Positions 52,840-61,358 of a DNA stretch of 64,000 nucleotides are shown here, piece after piece. Under the pieces are notes generated by a model. It was given only the letters and a program-made list of their open reading frames with translations. It was not told where the DNA came from and did not search any database. Source of the DNA: Hahellaceae bacterium (GTDB lineage Bacteria > Pseudomonadota > Gammaproteobacteria > Pseudomonadales > Oleiphilaceae); contig JACKOD010000005.1 in NCBI GenBank assembly GCA_024234505.1, positions 248,001-312,000 on the forward strand, read 5' to 3'. Each line of letters begins with the position of its first letter. The stretch's first letter is position 1. The translations under genes were made by a program, and so were the position numbers.

Positions 52840-52873
52840 AAAATCCAAGGGGCTCTGGAGCCCCTTGGATTTT
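52840..52873. terminator. Bidirectional intrinsic terminator
   Basis: AAAATCCAAGGGGCT (52840-52854), loop CTGG, AGCCCCTTGGATTTT (52859-52873): a perfect 15-bp stem with A/T-runs on both sides. It lies between the convergent ThDP enzyme gene and the PEP-CTERM-like gene. Confidence 0.93.
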
Positions 52874-52878
52874 GCAGT

Positions 52879-53907
52879 TCACGCCGGTTTTCTTAACACC
52901 CTTATCGCCAGAGCGCCAATACCCAGTAACAACCATGTGGCGGGGAGGGGAGTCCGGTTATCTCCTACGGAGGTGTCGGCCAGCAAAAAGGCCTGTTCAT
53001 AGCCGTTATTCATGTAGCTCATGCGCCAGTCCAGATGCAATACATCCCATGAGGTGGTGGTATCCTTGATAATGTCGTTGAGATCTTTGTTATAGATCGC
53101 AAAGGCGGCGTTGTCTGCGCCAAGGTTTTGGTTCACATCGGAACTGCCGGCAGGATCACTCGGGGTACAAGGACCTAAGTGCAACACAGCAGAGCCGTTG
53201 ATACAGATGGTACCAAACGTATAGACCCAGCGAGTGTCGTTTGCATCCGGAGTTGTCGCATCAGGGCCACCCGATGCGGTAGACGCAGCCTTATCCTGGG
53301 TGAGAAAGAAGTGCTGGTTTGCACCGGTATCCAGGTCTTCAACCCAGAAGTCGGCCCATACCAGTATGTCGATACCAGTTAGCCCGTCAGTTCCGGTTTC
53401 ATTCAGGTTAAAGTACGGAACAAAGTCCCCACCTGAGGTCTCTAAAAAAGAACGAAGTGAAGAAATATTGGCATCCCAGGTATTGGCATAATCGCCACTA
53501 CCAAAGGCTCCCGCGGTACCCAAAGTGCCTGGATCGGCTACTGCGCCTGTCGAGAACTCCAGTTGGGTCGAACTGCCACCGGCTGAAGAGGGCGTGGCGT
53601 AAGCATCGTCCATCCCTGCAAAGTTCTCAGTGACGGGGCCACCGCTGGAACCGGTTCCGAATACCACGCCCGGGGAAATTGCGCCTGGAGTAGATTTGAC
53701 ATAGAAGGGGTCGCCGGACGTTGGGGAGCCATAGCCAGAGACGGTATTTAGAAACGCGAGCGAGAAGACATCAAAATCACCATAGGTTAAACAGTTGCCT
53801 GTAAAACCACAGTTAGGCTCTGGCAGAATCGCGCCTGCTGTCGCAAATTGACTTAACCCTGCGCCCACGACCAACACGCCTGCGACCGATAATAATTTTC
53901 TGTTCAT
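52879..53907 (-). CDS. PEP-CTERM-like exported surface protein
   Basis: A 342-residue exported protein. A signal peptide (about 1-25, VAGVLVVGAGLSQFATAG) is followed by a low-complexity Gly/Ser/Thr/Asp-rich domain with few charged Lys/Arg. The C-terminus TPLPATWLLLGIGALAIRVL ends RKPA: a Pro-x-Pro-Ala-Thr motif, a hydrophobic helix and a basic tail, i.e. a PEP-CTERM-type sorting signal. Such proteins are processed by exosortase and often belong to the biofilm matrix. ATG 53907 has GGAG eight bases upstream. No exosortase gene is in the window. Confidence 0.85.
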   Translation of the reverse strand: MNRKLLSVAGVLVVGAGLSQFATAGAILPEPNCGFTGNCLTYGDFDVFSLAFLNTVSGYGSPTSGDPFYVKSTPGAISPGVVFGTGSSGGPVTENFAGMDDAYATPSSAGGSSTQLEFSTGAVADPGTLGTAGAFGSGDYANTWDANISSLRSFLETSGGDFVPYFNLNETGTDGLTGIDILVWADFWVEDLDTGANQHFFLTQDKAASTASGGPDATTPDANDTRWVYTFGTICINGSAVLHLGPCTPSDPAGSSDVNQNLGADNAAFAIYNKDLNDIIKDTTTSWDVLHLDWRMSYMNNGYEQAFLLADTSVGDNRTPLPATWLLLGIGALAIRVLRKPA

Positions 53908-54217
53908 GGCCAAACTCCAACACACCGGCGCTCACCTTCCGGCAAGCAGTGACTTACCTTATTGCCAGTAAATGCTTTGCATAAATCATGCAAAATGTGA
54001 CGCGTATCTCATAAAACAGTTGGTTGTAAAATGAACAGATTGGCGGGGTAGACCTGTTTTGTAAATTTATCTGACAGCCTTGTCAGGAGGAATTGAACCG
54101 ATCGGGAGATCGCAAGAGTGTGACAGGTTTTTGTTAAGCCCGTGTCACGCAGGAAAAACGAGGAGAGGATCATCAAGCACTTTGAACTTATCTCAAAGTG
54201 CTTGCGCTGGCGCTATC
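53908..54217. other. Intergenic region with a strong hairpin (54175-54203)
   Basis: No gene is supported. AAGCACTTTGA (54175-54185) and TCAAAGTGCTT (54193-54203) form an 11-bp perfect stem with a 7-nt loop, 15 bp after the nitroreductase stop on the minus strand. No T-run follows, so it may be a stability element or a weak terminator. Confidence 0.6.
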
Positions 54218-54823
54218 TTAAAAATGGTTATGCGTGATCACTTCTTCTACGGCTAAGGGGCCGCTGCGAGGGTTTTCTGGTTGGACCGATTTCCCCAGCG
54301 TAACAATCATGCCAATCAAATGATCTTCGGGGAGATTAATCAGGCGGGCCACTTCGTCGGCATCAAACCCAATCATAGGGCAGGAACCGTAGCCCATGGC
54401 TGCAGCGGCCAGCATGACCGTTTGAGCCACCATGCCGCAGGTCCGCAGTGCTTCGTCACGTTGCAATTGTGGTTTGCCCCGGTAGAAATCATCCAGCATG
54501 GGCAAGATGGTAGAACGGGTGGGCTCATCCACATTTCTCCAGTAGCGTTCAGGCGTCTTTTGCCAGGCCTGAATATCCGCACAAATGATCCAGACCTCAG
54601 AGGCGGTGCTGATATGTTCCTGATTCCACGCGGCCGCTTTGAGTCGTTCGCGTTGAGCAACGTCAGTCACCCGAACAATTCGTTCGTGCTGAATATTAAA
54701 AGAGGTCGGGGTATGCAGCGCCAATTGAAGGAGCTTGTTGATATCGTGCTCTGGAATGGCAAATTCTGGTGCGTAGTGTCGAATGGATCGGCGAACCAGG
54801 ATGGCATCTTCGGTGTTTAACAT
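54218..54823 (-). CDS. Nitroreductase-family flavoprotein
   Basis: A 201-residue FMN enzyme of the NfsB/NfnB-like fold, reducing nitro or quinone-type substrates with NAD(P)H. Visible landmarks are ILVRRSIRHYAPEFAIPEHD at the N-terminus (phosphate-binding Arg/Ser), LALHTPTSFNIQHERIVRV, and AAAAMGYGSCPMIGFDADEV, then LPEDHLIGMIVTLGK. ATG 54823 has AAGGAAG upstream; the 50-residue in-frame extension before it is not family-like. Confidence 0.9.
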   Translation of the reverse strand: MLNTEDAILVRRSIRHYAPEFAIPEHDINKLLQLALHTPTSFNIQHERIVRVTDVAQRERLKAAAWNQEHISTASEVWIICADIQAWQKTPERYWRNVDEPTRSTILPMLDDFYRGKPQLQRDEALRTCGMVAQTVMLAAAAMGYGSCPMIGFDADEVARLINLPEDHLIGMIVTLGKSVQPENPRSGPLAVEEVITHNHF

Positions 54824-55165
54824 GGAGGCTTCCTTATCATTGCATTGACTGAAAAAGTGTAATTGCCGCAAGAGGTAAGCGTAGTGACGACTCCGGCATT
54901 GGTGAGCACTATAATATTTGCGAAACTGGCAAAAAACAGGTGAGTATGAAAGACTGTTTTGCGTTATTCGCAATAATAAAAATTACAAATGGCCTTCACT
55001 TAATTACCAAAGCACTTTACTTTCCTACATGAAGTACTTTATTCCACAACAAAAATGGACGAACAAATTTGTAAAATTTTGCTAGATTAGTTGAAGTTAC
55101 ATCTATACTGATGTCTCGGTGCCCGCGCTGTGTGTTGAGCGGGACGGATTACAAAGAGAAGCCTT
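54824..55165. other. AT-rich intergenic region between divergent genes
   Basis: 342 bp with no supported gene, separating nitroreductase (minus) from the lytic-transglycosylase-like gene (plus). It contains a direct repeat of the form AAGCACTTTACTTTCC and AAGTACTTTATTCC (about 55010-55045). A -10-like TAGATT lies near 55083. Promoters for both genes should lie here. Confidence 0.4.
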
Positions 55166-56338
55166 GTGATTACATCTTCCCTCTGCAACAAAAGCACTTC
55201 CGTAACATCAAAAGCTTTTGGTGTTCCTGCCTTACTCCGCTCCGTTTGTCTGGCGCTGGTTGCCGGAAATTCAATGGCGGTCGAACCTCTGGAAAACTGG
55301 CATGAGGTGGCCCAAAAGACCCCAATGGATGCTGTGGTAGGGGCGTTTGACAATATTCAATCCATTCGCCAATGGGTGCTGTATGGTCAGGAGGCCTGTG
55401 CTGATAAGGAAAAACATATTCTGTTTGATGGCACCGGGAATTTTTTGACCGACGTGCCTACCAAAAAAGATGAGCGCAAAGAGAATCAGGAAAAAATAAA
55501 TCAGGCGCGAGAAGCCTTGGCGCAAGAAGCCAAAATAGCGTTTTGGGCGCCGGGGAAGTTATCCAATCCGGGCTATCCTTTCGCGCTGGCCTGTGAACAA
55601 CCCGAAGTGGATATGAAGGGCGCCACCGAACGCTATCTGGGGCAGGATCGCGCCGATCGCTTTTATGGTTCCTGGAAAGGGATCAAGGTGGGGTCACGCA
55701 AGAAGCCTGTGTCTTTGCATGAAGCGCTCAAAATCGTTTACGACGCTCGTCAGAAGCAGGGCAAGCTTAGTTTTCCGTCTTCCCAGCTGAGTTATCTATC
55801 GGGTCAGGTACTGATCGAAAGTGGTGGCAAGCGGGATGTTAAATCGTCTTCGCGTGCGGTAGGGGTGCTGCAATTGCTTCCCAGCGTACTGCGAGAATGT
55901 GGTGTGCGAAAGCGTAATTACTATAACCGTATTGCACAAATCGATTGTGCTCTGCAGCTGACCGAGCAGAATCACAGTTTCCTGCAAGAACCTTTCAAAC
56001 AGCAATTTGCCAGTTTGCCGCCGCATAAACAGAAAGAATTATACGACCTGATATTGATACAGGCTTATCACGGTGGCGTCGGGCGTGTTCGTTCGTTACT
56101 GGCGGATCCCGATCTGTCGTTGCCCGCTCAGTTTTATGCCAAAGATGACCGACCTTTTTCTGCCGGTGACATTGCCTTTGGGATGGTATACAACAATCTG
56201 GGTAAAAAACAGCTGGGAATGGCCTCCCTTTACTACGTGGCAGACGTCACGCTTGCAGCACGTGAGCTTTGCAATCACAGCAAGATGCGCGCTGAAGCCA
56301 TGTGTCGCAACCAGCCTCAAATGATCAGTCAGAACTAA
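55166..56338 (+). CDS. Exported lytic transglycosylase-like protein
   Basis: A 390-residue protein with a signal-like segment (about 20-38, VPALLRSVCLALVAGNSMA). Residues about 35-190 are unassigned. From about 200 the sequence resembles an SLT domain: LSGQVLIESGGKRDVKSSSR (catalytic Glu in ESGG) followed by AVGVLQLLPSVLRECG, then AYHGGVGRVRSLL and FGMVYNNLG. These would cleave peptidoglycan glycan strands. The start is GTG 55166 with AAGAGAAG upstream. The LysR gene begins 21 bp after the stop, so the two may be co-transcribed. Confidence 0.72.
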   Translation: MITSSLCNKSTSVTSKAFGVPALLRSVCLALVAGNSMAVEPLENWHEVAQKTPMDAVVGAFDNIQSIRQWVLYGQEACADKEKHILFDGTGNFLTDVPTKKDERKENQEKINQAREALAQEAKIAFWAPGKLSNPGYPFALACEQPEVDMKGATERYLGQDRADRFYGSWKGIKVGSRKKPVSLHEALKIVYDARQKQGKLSFPSSQLSYLSGQVLIESGGKRDVKSSSRAVGVLQLLPSVLRECGVRKRNYYNRIAQIDCALQLTEQNHSFLQEPFKQQFASLPPHKQKELYDLILIQAYHGGVGRVRSLLADPDLSLPAQFYAKDDRPFSAGDIAFGMVYNNLGKKQLGMASLYYVADVTLAARELCNHSKMRAEAMCRNQPQMISQN

Positions 56339-56359
56339 ATCCTGACAGGTGAGTTAACG

Positions 56360-57319
56360 ATGTTGGATGCCATAGAGATATTTCTGAAAAGTGCAGAGTT
56401 GGGAAATTTTTCTGCGGTATCTCGCGTGTTTGATGTCGCGCCTTCTTCGGTTACCCGCCAAATTGAGAAACTTGAAACCGAGCTGAATTGCCGCCTGTTT
56501 CATCGCACCACCCGTCAGTTAACGCTCACGGAAGAAGGGCAGGCTTTTCTGTCCTATGCCGCCCAGATGACCGAGCATTGGCAACAGGCTCGTAGCCGCT
56601 TTATGCAATCGAGGGAAGCCTTTTCCGGCCCGTTGAGGGTGAGCGTATTTGAATCGATCGGGCGTTTGTACGTGTGCCCCGTGGCCATAGAATTTTTGAA
56701 AAGATATCCTCAGGTTGAGTTCAATCTGGAATTGGAAAACCGAATGGTCGATCTGCATAAGGAGGATGTGGATTTAGCCATTCGAAGCGGACAGCCTGCC
56801 GACTCCTCATTGCGGGCGCGTCTGCTGAATATCAATCGCTATATCCTTGTGGCCTCTCCCGAGTATTTGCGAAAACATGGCCAACCGGAAAATCCAGAGG
56901 ATTTACGCCATCACAATTGTTTGCTAATGAACCGGCATCGCCAGGTGAATTACTGGTATTTTAGAAAAGGTGAAACGCAGCAGCGTGTGGCCTTGAGTGG
57001 TAATCTGACCGGGTGTGGTGGCGAAGTACTGATGCAGGCCGCGATGCAGGGATTGGGCATTGGAATTACGGCACACTGGATGGCCTTGCACCCGCTGTAC
57101 AAAAAAGGCTGGGTTCAGGTTTTACCTGAATGGTCTGCTTCCATGTATCCTGAGGGCGACAGCGGAATCTACGCCATGTACAAAGATGAACCCTTCCAGA
57201 AACCTGCATTACGTGTGTTTCTTGATATGCTGGTTGAGGCACTTGGCGAAACTCAGCAGGGGCTCCCCGAACTGCAATCGCATTCAACGCAGGCTCCGCT
57301 TGAAGTGACAATGATATAA
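56360..57319 (+). CDS. LysR-family transcriptional regulator
   Basis: A 319-residue regulator. The winged helix-turn-helix is at the N-terminus (FLKSAELGNFSAVSRVFDVA, then SSVTRQIEKLE and CRLFHRTTRQLTLTEEG). A two-lobe effector domain follows, ending in a basic-poor tail. The sequence belongs to the CrgA-like LysR branch by its HRTTRQLTLTEEG signature. It follows the transglycosylase-like gene closely; its target is unknown. Confidence 0.93.
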   Translation: MLDAIEIFLKSAELGNFSAVSRVFDVAPSSVTRQIEKLETELNCRLFHRTTRQLTLTEEGQAFLSYAAQMTEHWQQARSRFMQSREAFSGPLRVSVFESIGRLYVCPVAIEFLKRYPQVEFNLELENRMVDLHKEDVDLAIRSGQPADSSLRARLLNINRYILVASPEYLRKHGQPENPEDLRHHNCLLMNRHRQVNYWYFRKGETQQRVALSGNLTGCGGEVLMQAAMQGLGIGITAHWMALHPLYKKGWVQVLPEWSASMYPEGDSGIYAMYKDEPFQKPALRVFLDMLVEALGETQQGLPELQSHSTQAPLEVTMI

Positions 57320-57479
57320 TTCTGGCGCGAAGTCTGTTTCTGTTTTCTTCCTTCCTGCTTTCTTTTCATCTTCCATGCGTTTTGGATAATTTTCCGGCAC
57401 GCCTTTCGAGACAACAATGAATGTGTGATCGGATAAGCGATGGCCGGAAAACCGGTTTGGCAAACACCATGTGCGTCTC

Positions 57480-57629
57480 TCAGCGTGTGAGTGGCTCGAC
57501 GAGCACCAGCTGCATCTCCTTGTCTGCAAAAATCTGATCCAGTGTGGCGCGTACTTCCTGAATGCTTTTTGCCTGAATGCGAAAGCGGAATTTGGTGCCT
57601 TTACGGGTAAATGCGTTAACTCGATACAT
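57480..57629 (-). CDS. Small hypothetical protein (49 aa)
   Basis: A 49-codon frame starting MYRVNAFTRKGTKFRFRIQA and ending QLVLVEPLTR, with GGAG six bases upstream of the ATG. It is basic and could fold as a small beta-alpha unit (KSIQEVRATLDQIFADKE forms a helix). It is divergent from the WYL regulator gene at 57750, sharing its upstream region. The good ribosome site makes it a likely real gene; no family is recognised. Confidence 0.6.
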   Translation of the reverse strand: MYRVNAFTRKGTKFRFRIQAKSIQEVRATLDQIFADKEMQLVLVEPLTR

Positions 57630-57749
57630 AATGAACTCCGGTTTTATTGTTGTTGCTGGGGTTTTCTCATCTTGTAATATGGAGTTTATGTGTCGAAACG
57701 ACATAATATGTCGCCATAAGTGTCATTTAAGACGATATTTGGGGGCGTA

Positions 57750-58844
57750 ATGCAAACTTTTTTAAGGCGTCTGGCCATTCTGGCTTATCTGCGGGCGACC
57801 ACAACGCCCCAAACCTCAGGGCAACTATTGAATCATCTGCGTGGCAGTGGCTATGTGGATGAAAGCACCGACGGTAATACGCTACTCAGGTTGATTCAGC
57901 GCGATATGACTTTTCTTCTGGGTGGAAAAGTACAAGATGCCGCCGGTTCCCCGGATGAATCGCCCGACAACGACTTTGGACTTCAGGTAACACGAGGAGA
58001 AGGGCGCACCTTTCTCTGGTCGCTGACACCCTATTCCAGACTGGAATACGATTATGAAAAAATGCCGCAATTTCTGGCGCTGGCTTTTTCGTTGACGCAA
58101 AAACATCTGAGCAATTTATTGCCTCGTAACACGCTGGCCGAGTTGGAGCGATTTTTTCTGCAGGCGGAGAATCGTTTACAAAAGTCAGAGCGGGCATTGT
58201 CGCCGCAGCATCTCCAGCGATTAACCCAAGCCGTAGAGTTCTATCAGCGCGGGCAGCGATTGCAGGCGGCGGAGTTTGATATTAGTCATCTGGATACAAT
58301 CTACCGGGCAATTATTCAGGGCAGGCAGTTAGTCATGGAGTACCGGGGAAAGGACTATCGCTTGCATCCATTGGGCGTGGCGATACTTCTGCCGAAACTT
58401 TATCTGGTTGCACGCAAAGACGGGGATACCGCCACTCCCGAAGCGTATCGCAGTTTTCTGATTCACAAAATCGATTCTATCTATATCGACAGTCGTGCGT
58501 CTCAAGGGGACGATACCGTTACGCTCAAGCAATGGCTTGATGCCGGCTATATGGACATGCTCGTTGAGCGTCAGCAGCGGGGTGTTTTCAAACTGGTGCT
58601 GGAATTACGCGTGAGTGAACACAGCCACCTGATTGAAGATTTGAGAGAAAGTCCTGTCAGCGAAGATCAACAGCTGTTTCAACAAGCCGAAAACCGGTGG
58701 CAATTGGAGGCAAGTGTGCGTAAAACCATCCCGTTGCGTAACTGGATACTTTCACTGGGGGCCAGTGCCAAAGTGATTGCGCCTGATGAAATCCGTGAGG
58801 ATGTGCGTTCCGCGCTGAAATCCATGTTGTCGCAATATGACTAG
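57750..58844 (+). CDS. WYL-domain transcriptional regulator
   Basis: A 364-residue protein. The N-terminal quarter is helical and could contain a winged helix (FLRRLAILAYLRATTTPQTS). The WYL core lies around 190-260 (YRAIIQGRQLVMEYRGKDYR, then LHPLGVAILLPKLYLVARKD), followed by a C-terminal WCX-like region. WYL proteins bind nucleotides or nucleic acids and often regulate stress or defence genes; no defence cluster is evident here. The start at 57750 is chosen because the upstream 10 residues are not domain-like. Confidence 0.85.
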   Translation: MQTFLRRLAILAYLRATTTPQTSGQLLNHLRGSGYVDESTDGNTLLRLIQRDMTFLLGGKVQDAAGSPDESPDNDFGLQVTRGEGRTFLWSLTPYSRLEYDYEKMPQFLALAFSLTQKHLSNLLPRNTLAELERFFLQAENRLQKSERALSPQHLQRLTQAVEFYQRGQRLQAAEFDISHLDTIYRAIIQGRQLVMEYRGKDYRLHPLGVAILLPKLYLVARKDGDTATPEAYRSFLIHKIDSIYIDSRASQGDDTVTLKQWLDAGYMDMLVERQQRGVFKLVLELRVSEHSHLIEDLRESPVSEDQQLFQQAENRWQLEASVRKTIPLRNWILSLGASAKVIAPDEIREDVRSALKSMLSQYD

Positions 58845-58858
58845 CTTGGCCTATATCA

Positions 58859-58885
58859 CCTGTAGCGAGGGGCGTCATTGCACTG
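58859..58885. repeat. Short interspersed palindromic repeat, copy 3
   Basis: CCTGTAGCGAGGGGCGTCAT followed by TGCACTG is the third copy of the element seen at 27914 and 29084, directly downstream of the WYL gene. Its hairpin is less perfect than copy 1. Confidence 0.5.
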
Positions 58886-58975
58886 ATGGTAAACCACAAT
58901 AGCCAAAAGCGCCCCGAGGATGGGCTGCCTGCAGCCGAGCCATTGATGAGCCACAGAGCAAAACGCCAATATGCC

Positions 58976-59878
58976 CTAGCTTCGCGGGATTAAGCTTTCA
59001 TTGTCCTCATGGCAAAGCTGAAACCAGCGATCAATGCCGGCACTGCGATATTTTTCTTTGTTTAGTACAAAGTAAAACCAGCGTTTGAAATTGCGATGCG
59101 GAACGGTTAAAGGAACCAGATCACCCCGCTGAAACGCGTTTTCAAGCGTGACTCGTGATAGACAGCCAATGCCGATATTGGCTTCAACCGCGCGTTTAAT
59201 GGCTTCGGTGTGTTGTAGCTCGAGCAGAATTTGCAGCTTGGGCAGAAGGCCGTGCATCGCCCAGTCAAAGGATTGCCGGGTGCCCGAGCCGGACTCGCGC
59301 AGAATCCACGCTGCCGAGGCAAGGTCGTCATCTTCCAGCTGGATTTTTTGCGCCAGTGGGTGGTGAGGTGAACAAAATACCACGAGTTCATCTTCTCGCC
59401 AGGGCGTGACTTCCAGCCCGGGTTGATTCAGCTCACCTTCGACCAAGCCGACATCAATATCAAAATTGGCCAGTTTGGCCGCAATTGTCGAAGTGTTGGC
59501 CACTTCCAGTGTCACTTTTGCGCCCGGATTTTCCTGCATATAACGTGCGACCAGACTCACCGCCAGATAATTACCTATCGATAGGGTGGCACCCACTTTG
59601 AGAGGCCCGATCTCACTGTGGCGTCGCAGTGTCATCTCCAGATCCTGTGCGCGCTCCAGTAACGCTTCGGCCCGTGGACGCACCATTCGGCCCAGCTCGT
59701 TGAGTTGCAAGCGTTTCCCTACGCGGTCGAATAGCTGAATATCAAATTGCTTTTCCAGACTTTGTAGTGCAATGCTTGCCGCGGATTGGGACATATGCAG
59801 GCTTTCGGATGCCAGCGTAATATTTTCGTAGTGGGCCGTAGCCAGAAATACCTGGAGTTGACGCAGGGTATAGTTCAT
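58976..59878 (-). CDS. finR: LysR-family regulator, FinR-like
   Basis: A 300-residue regulator with the N-terminal helix-turn-helix (TLRQLQVFLATAHYENITLA, SESLHMSQSAASIALQSLE). The effector domain includes VGATLSIGNYLAVSLVARYM and RESGSGTRQSFDWAM. It is divergent from the ferredoxin-NADP reductase gene, as finR is from fpr in Pseudomonas, where FinR activates fpr under oxidative stress. The identity rests on family plus this arrangement. Shared operators should lie in the 59879-60001 intergenic stretch. Confidence 0.82.
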   Translation of the reverse strand: MNYTLRQLQVFLATAHYENITLASESLHMSQSAASIALQSLEKQFDIQLFDRVGKRLQLNELGRMVRPRAEALLERAQDLEMTLRRHSEIGPLKVGATLSIGNYLAVSLVARYMQENPGAKVTLEVANTSTIAAKLANFDIDVGLVEGELNQPGLEVTPWREDELVVFCSPHHPLAQKIQLEDDDLASAAWILRESGSGTRQSFDWAMHGLLPKLQILLELQHTEAIKRAVEANIGIGCLSRVTLENAFQRGDLVPLTVPHRNFKRWFYFVLNKEKYRSAGIDRWFQLCHEDNESLIPRS

Positions 59879-60001
59879 AAACGGCTCTTAATTTGTATTT
59901 TAAATAATAAATATAAAAATAATCTGTTTCACATATATGATAGATCAGCGGTATATTTTTCGCCATCAACGAATTTTGATGTTAGCAACGACGAGGCAAA
60001 C

Positions 60002-60775
60002 ATGGCGGCAATTAGCAAAGAAAAAGTAGTCAGCGTTCATCACTGGAACGACACCCTGTTCAGTTTTAAAACCAGCCGCGATCCGTCACTGCGTTTTAAG
60101 AATGGCCACTTTATTATGATCGGTCTGGAAGTTGAGGGGCGTCCGCTGATGCGTGCCTACAGTATCGCCAGTGCGAATTATGAAGAAGAACTGGAGTTCT
60201 TCAGCATTAAAGTTCAGGACGGCCCACTGACATCGAGATTACAGAAAATCAGTGTAGGGGATGAGATCTTTATCAGTCGCAAGCCGACCGGAACCTTACT
60301 GCTCGACCACCTGTTACCCGGGCGCAATTTATATCTGATTGCCACCGGAACGGGATTGGCACCGTTTATGAGCATTATCAAGGATCCGGAAACCTATGAG
60401 CGTTTTGATAAGGTCATCCTGACTCACGGCGTACGTTACACCTCGGAGCTGGCGTATCAGGAAGCAATTCGTGAAGAACTGCCCAAGCATGAATTCTTTG
60501 GCGAGCAGGTCAGCAACCAGCTGATCTATTATCCAACCGTCACACGGGAGCCGTTTGTCAATCAGGGCCGTTTGACCGATCTGATGGATAACGGCAAGCT
60601 TTTTGCCGATATCGGCTTACCCGACATGGATCCCGAACACGATCGTTTTATGATTTGCGGTAGCCCGAGTATGTTGAAGGATACCTGTGAGATTCTCGAT
60701 AAGCGCGGGTTTGCAGAAGCCCGGCATGGCGATGTGGGACACTATGTTATAGAGCGGGCGTTTGTCGAAAGTTAA
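60002..60775 (+). CDS. fpr: Ferredoxin/flavodoxin-NADP+ reductase
   Basis: A 257-residue FAD enzyme moving electrons between NADPH and ferredoxin or flavodoxin. The FAD site is RAYSIASANYEEELEFFSIK, the NADP site begins IATGTGLAPFMSIIKDPETY, then ILTHGVRYTSELAY and FMICGSPSML, and the C-terminus ends VIERAFVES, an aromatic-containing tail typical of bacterial Fpr. ATG 60002 gives the standard length; the frame is open upstream, but those 72 residues are antisense to the LysR gene. Confidence 0.95.
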   Translation: MAAISKEKVVSVHHWNDTLFSFKTSRDPSLRFKNGHFIMIGLEVEGRPLMRAYSIASANYEEELEFFSIKVQDGPLTSRLQKISVGDEIFISRKPTGTLLLDHLLPGRNLYLIATGTGLAPFMSIIKDPETYERFDKVILTHGVRYTSELAYQEAIREELPKHEFFGEQVSNQLIYYPTVTREPFVNQGRLTDLMDNGKLFADIGLPDMDPEHDRFMICGSPSMLKDTCEILDKRGFAEARHGDVGHYVIERAFVES

Positions 60776-60831
60776 GCGCCTGCCAACAAGGGCCGCAGGC
60801 CAATAGCGGTATTAAATCGTTTATTTGCCAG

Positions 60832-60866
60832 AGAAGGCGGGCTAAAATGCCCGCCTTCTGTTTTTA
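60832..60866 (+). terminator. Intrinsic terminator of fpr
   Basis: AGAAGGCGGGC (60832-60842), loop TAAAAT, GCCCGCCTTCT (60849-60859), then GTTTTT. It lies 57 bp after the stop and just upstream of the DUF2288 gene. Confidence 0.93.
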
Positions 60867-60887
60867 CGCTGAAATTTGGAGCTTCCC

Positions 60888-61214
60888 GTGATTGATCCTT
60901 TTTTGATTGCCGACGACGACACCTTACGGGCCAAGATTCTTCTGGATACGGCGCGAATCAATTGGCTGGATCTGCAGCGTTATTTTGCTCGCGGAGCCAC
61001 AATCAAAGTCGATCCCTCCCTGAATCTGATTGATGTGGGTTTTGAACTGTATCGGGACAATAAAGCCACATTCGAAGGCTGGATGGCGGAAGGGCTGGTG
61101 GGCGCCATTGAGCCAGAACAGGCACAACAATGGTTTGATACCCAAAAGGAACTCTGGGCAGTGGTCATCGCGCCATGGGTTCTGGTTCAGGATAAAACAA
61201 AGCTCGACAGCTGA
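60888..61214 (+). CDS. DUF2288-family protein
   Basis: A 108-residue soluble protein starting with GTG at 60888 (GGAG seven bases upstream). The family pattern is clear: LRAKILLDTARINWLDLQRY, then FARGATIKVDPSLNLIDVGF and a C-terminal LWAVVIAPWVLVQDK. The function of the family is unknown. An in-frame TTG at 60876 is less well supported. Confidence 0.88.
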   Translation: MIDPFLIADDDTLRAKILLDTARINWLDLQRYFARGATIKVDPSLNLIDVGFELYRDNKATFEGWMAEGLVGAIEPEQAQQWFDTQKELWAVVIAPWVLVQDKTKLDS

Positions 61215-61358
61215 TCGGTCAGCCATGCCGTTCACAAATTTTTTACATTTCTTTCAAATCTGTCTGACCAAACCAGTCCGTCATTTTTCTACAGTGTAAG
61301 CACAACCTGCTTCTGGTGTTCAGAAGCTACGCTTAGTAAAACTGGAAGGAGAAATGTT

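Noticed and set aside
59786..60001. Upstream extension of fpr
   Set aside because: The extra 72 residues are antisense to the divergent LysR gene and promoter region, and Fpr proteins start at the 60002 position.
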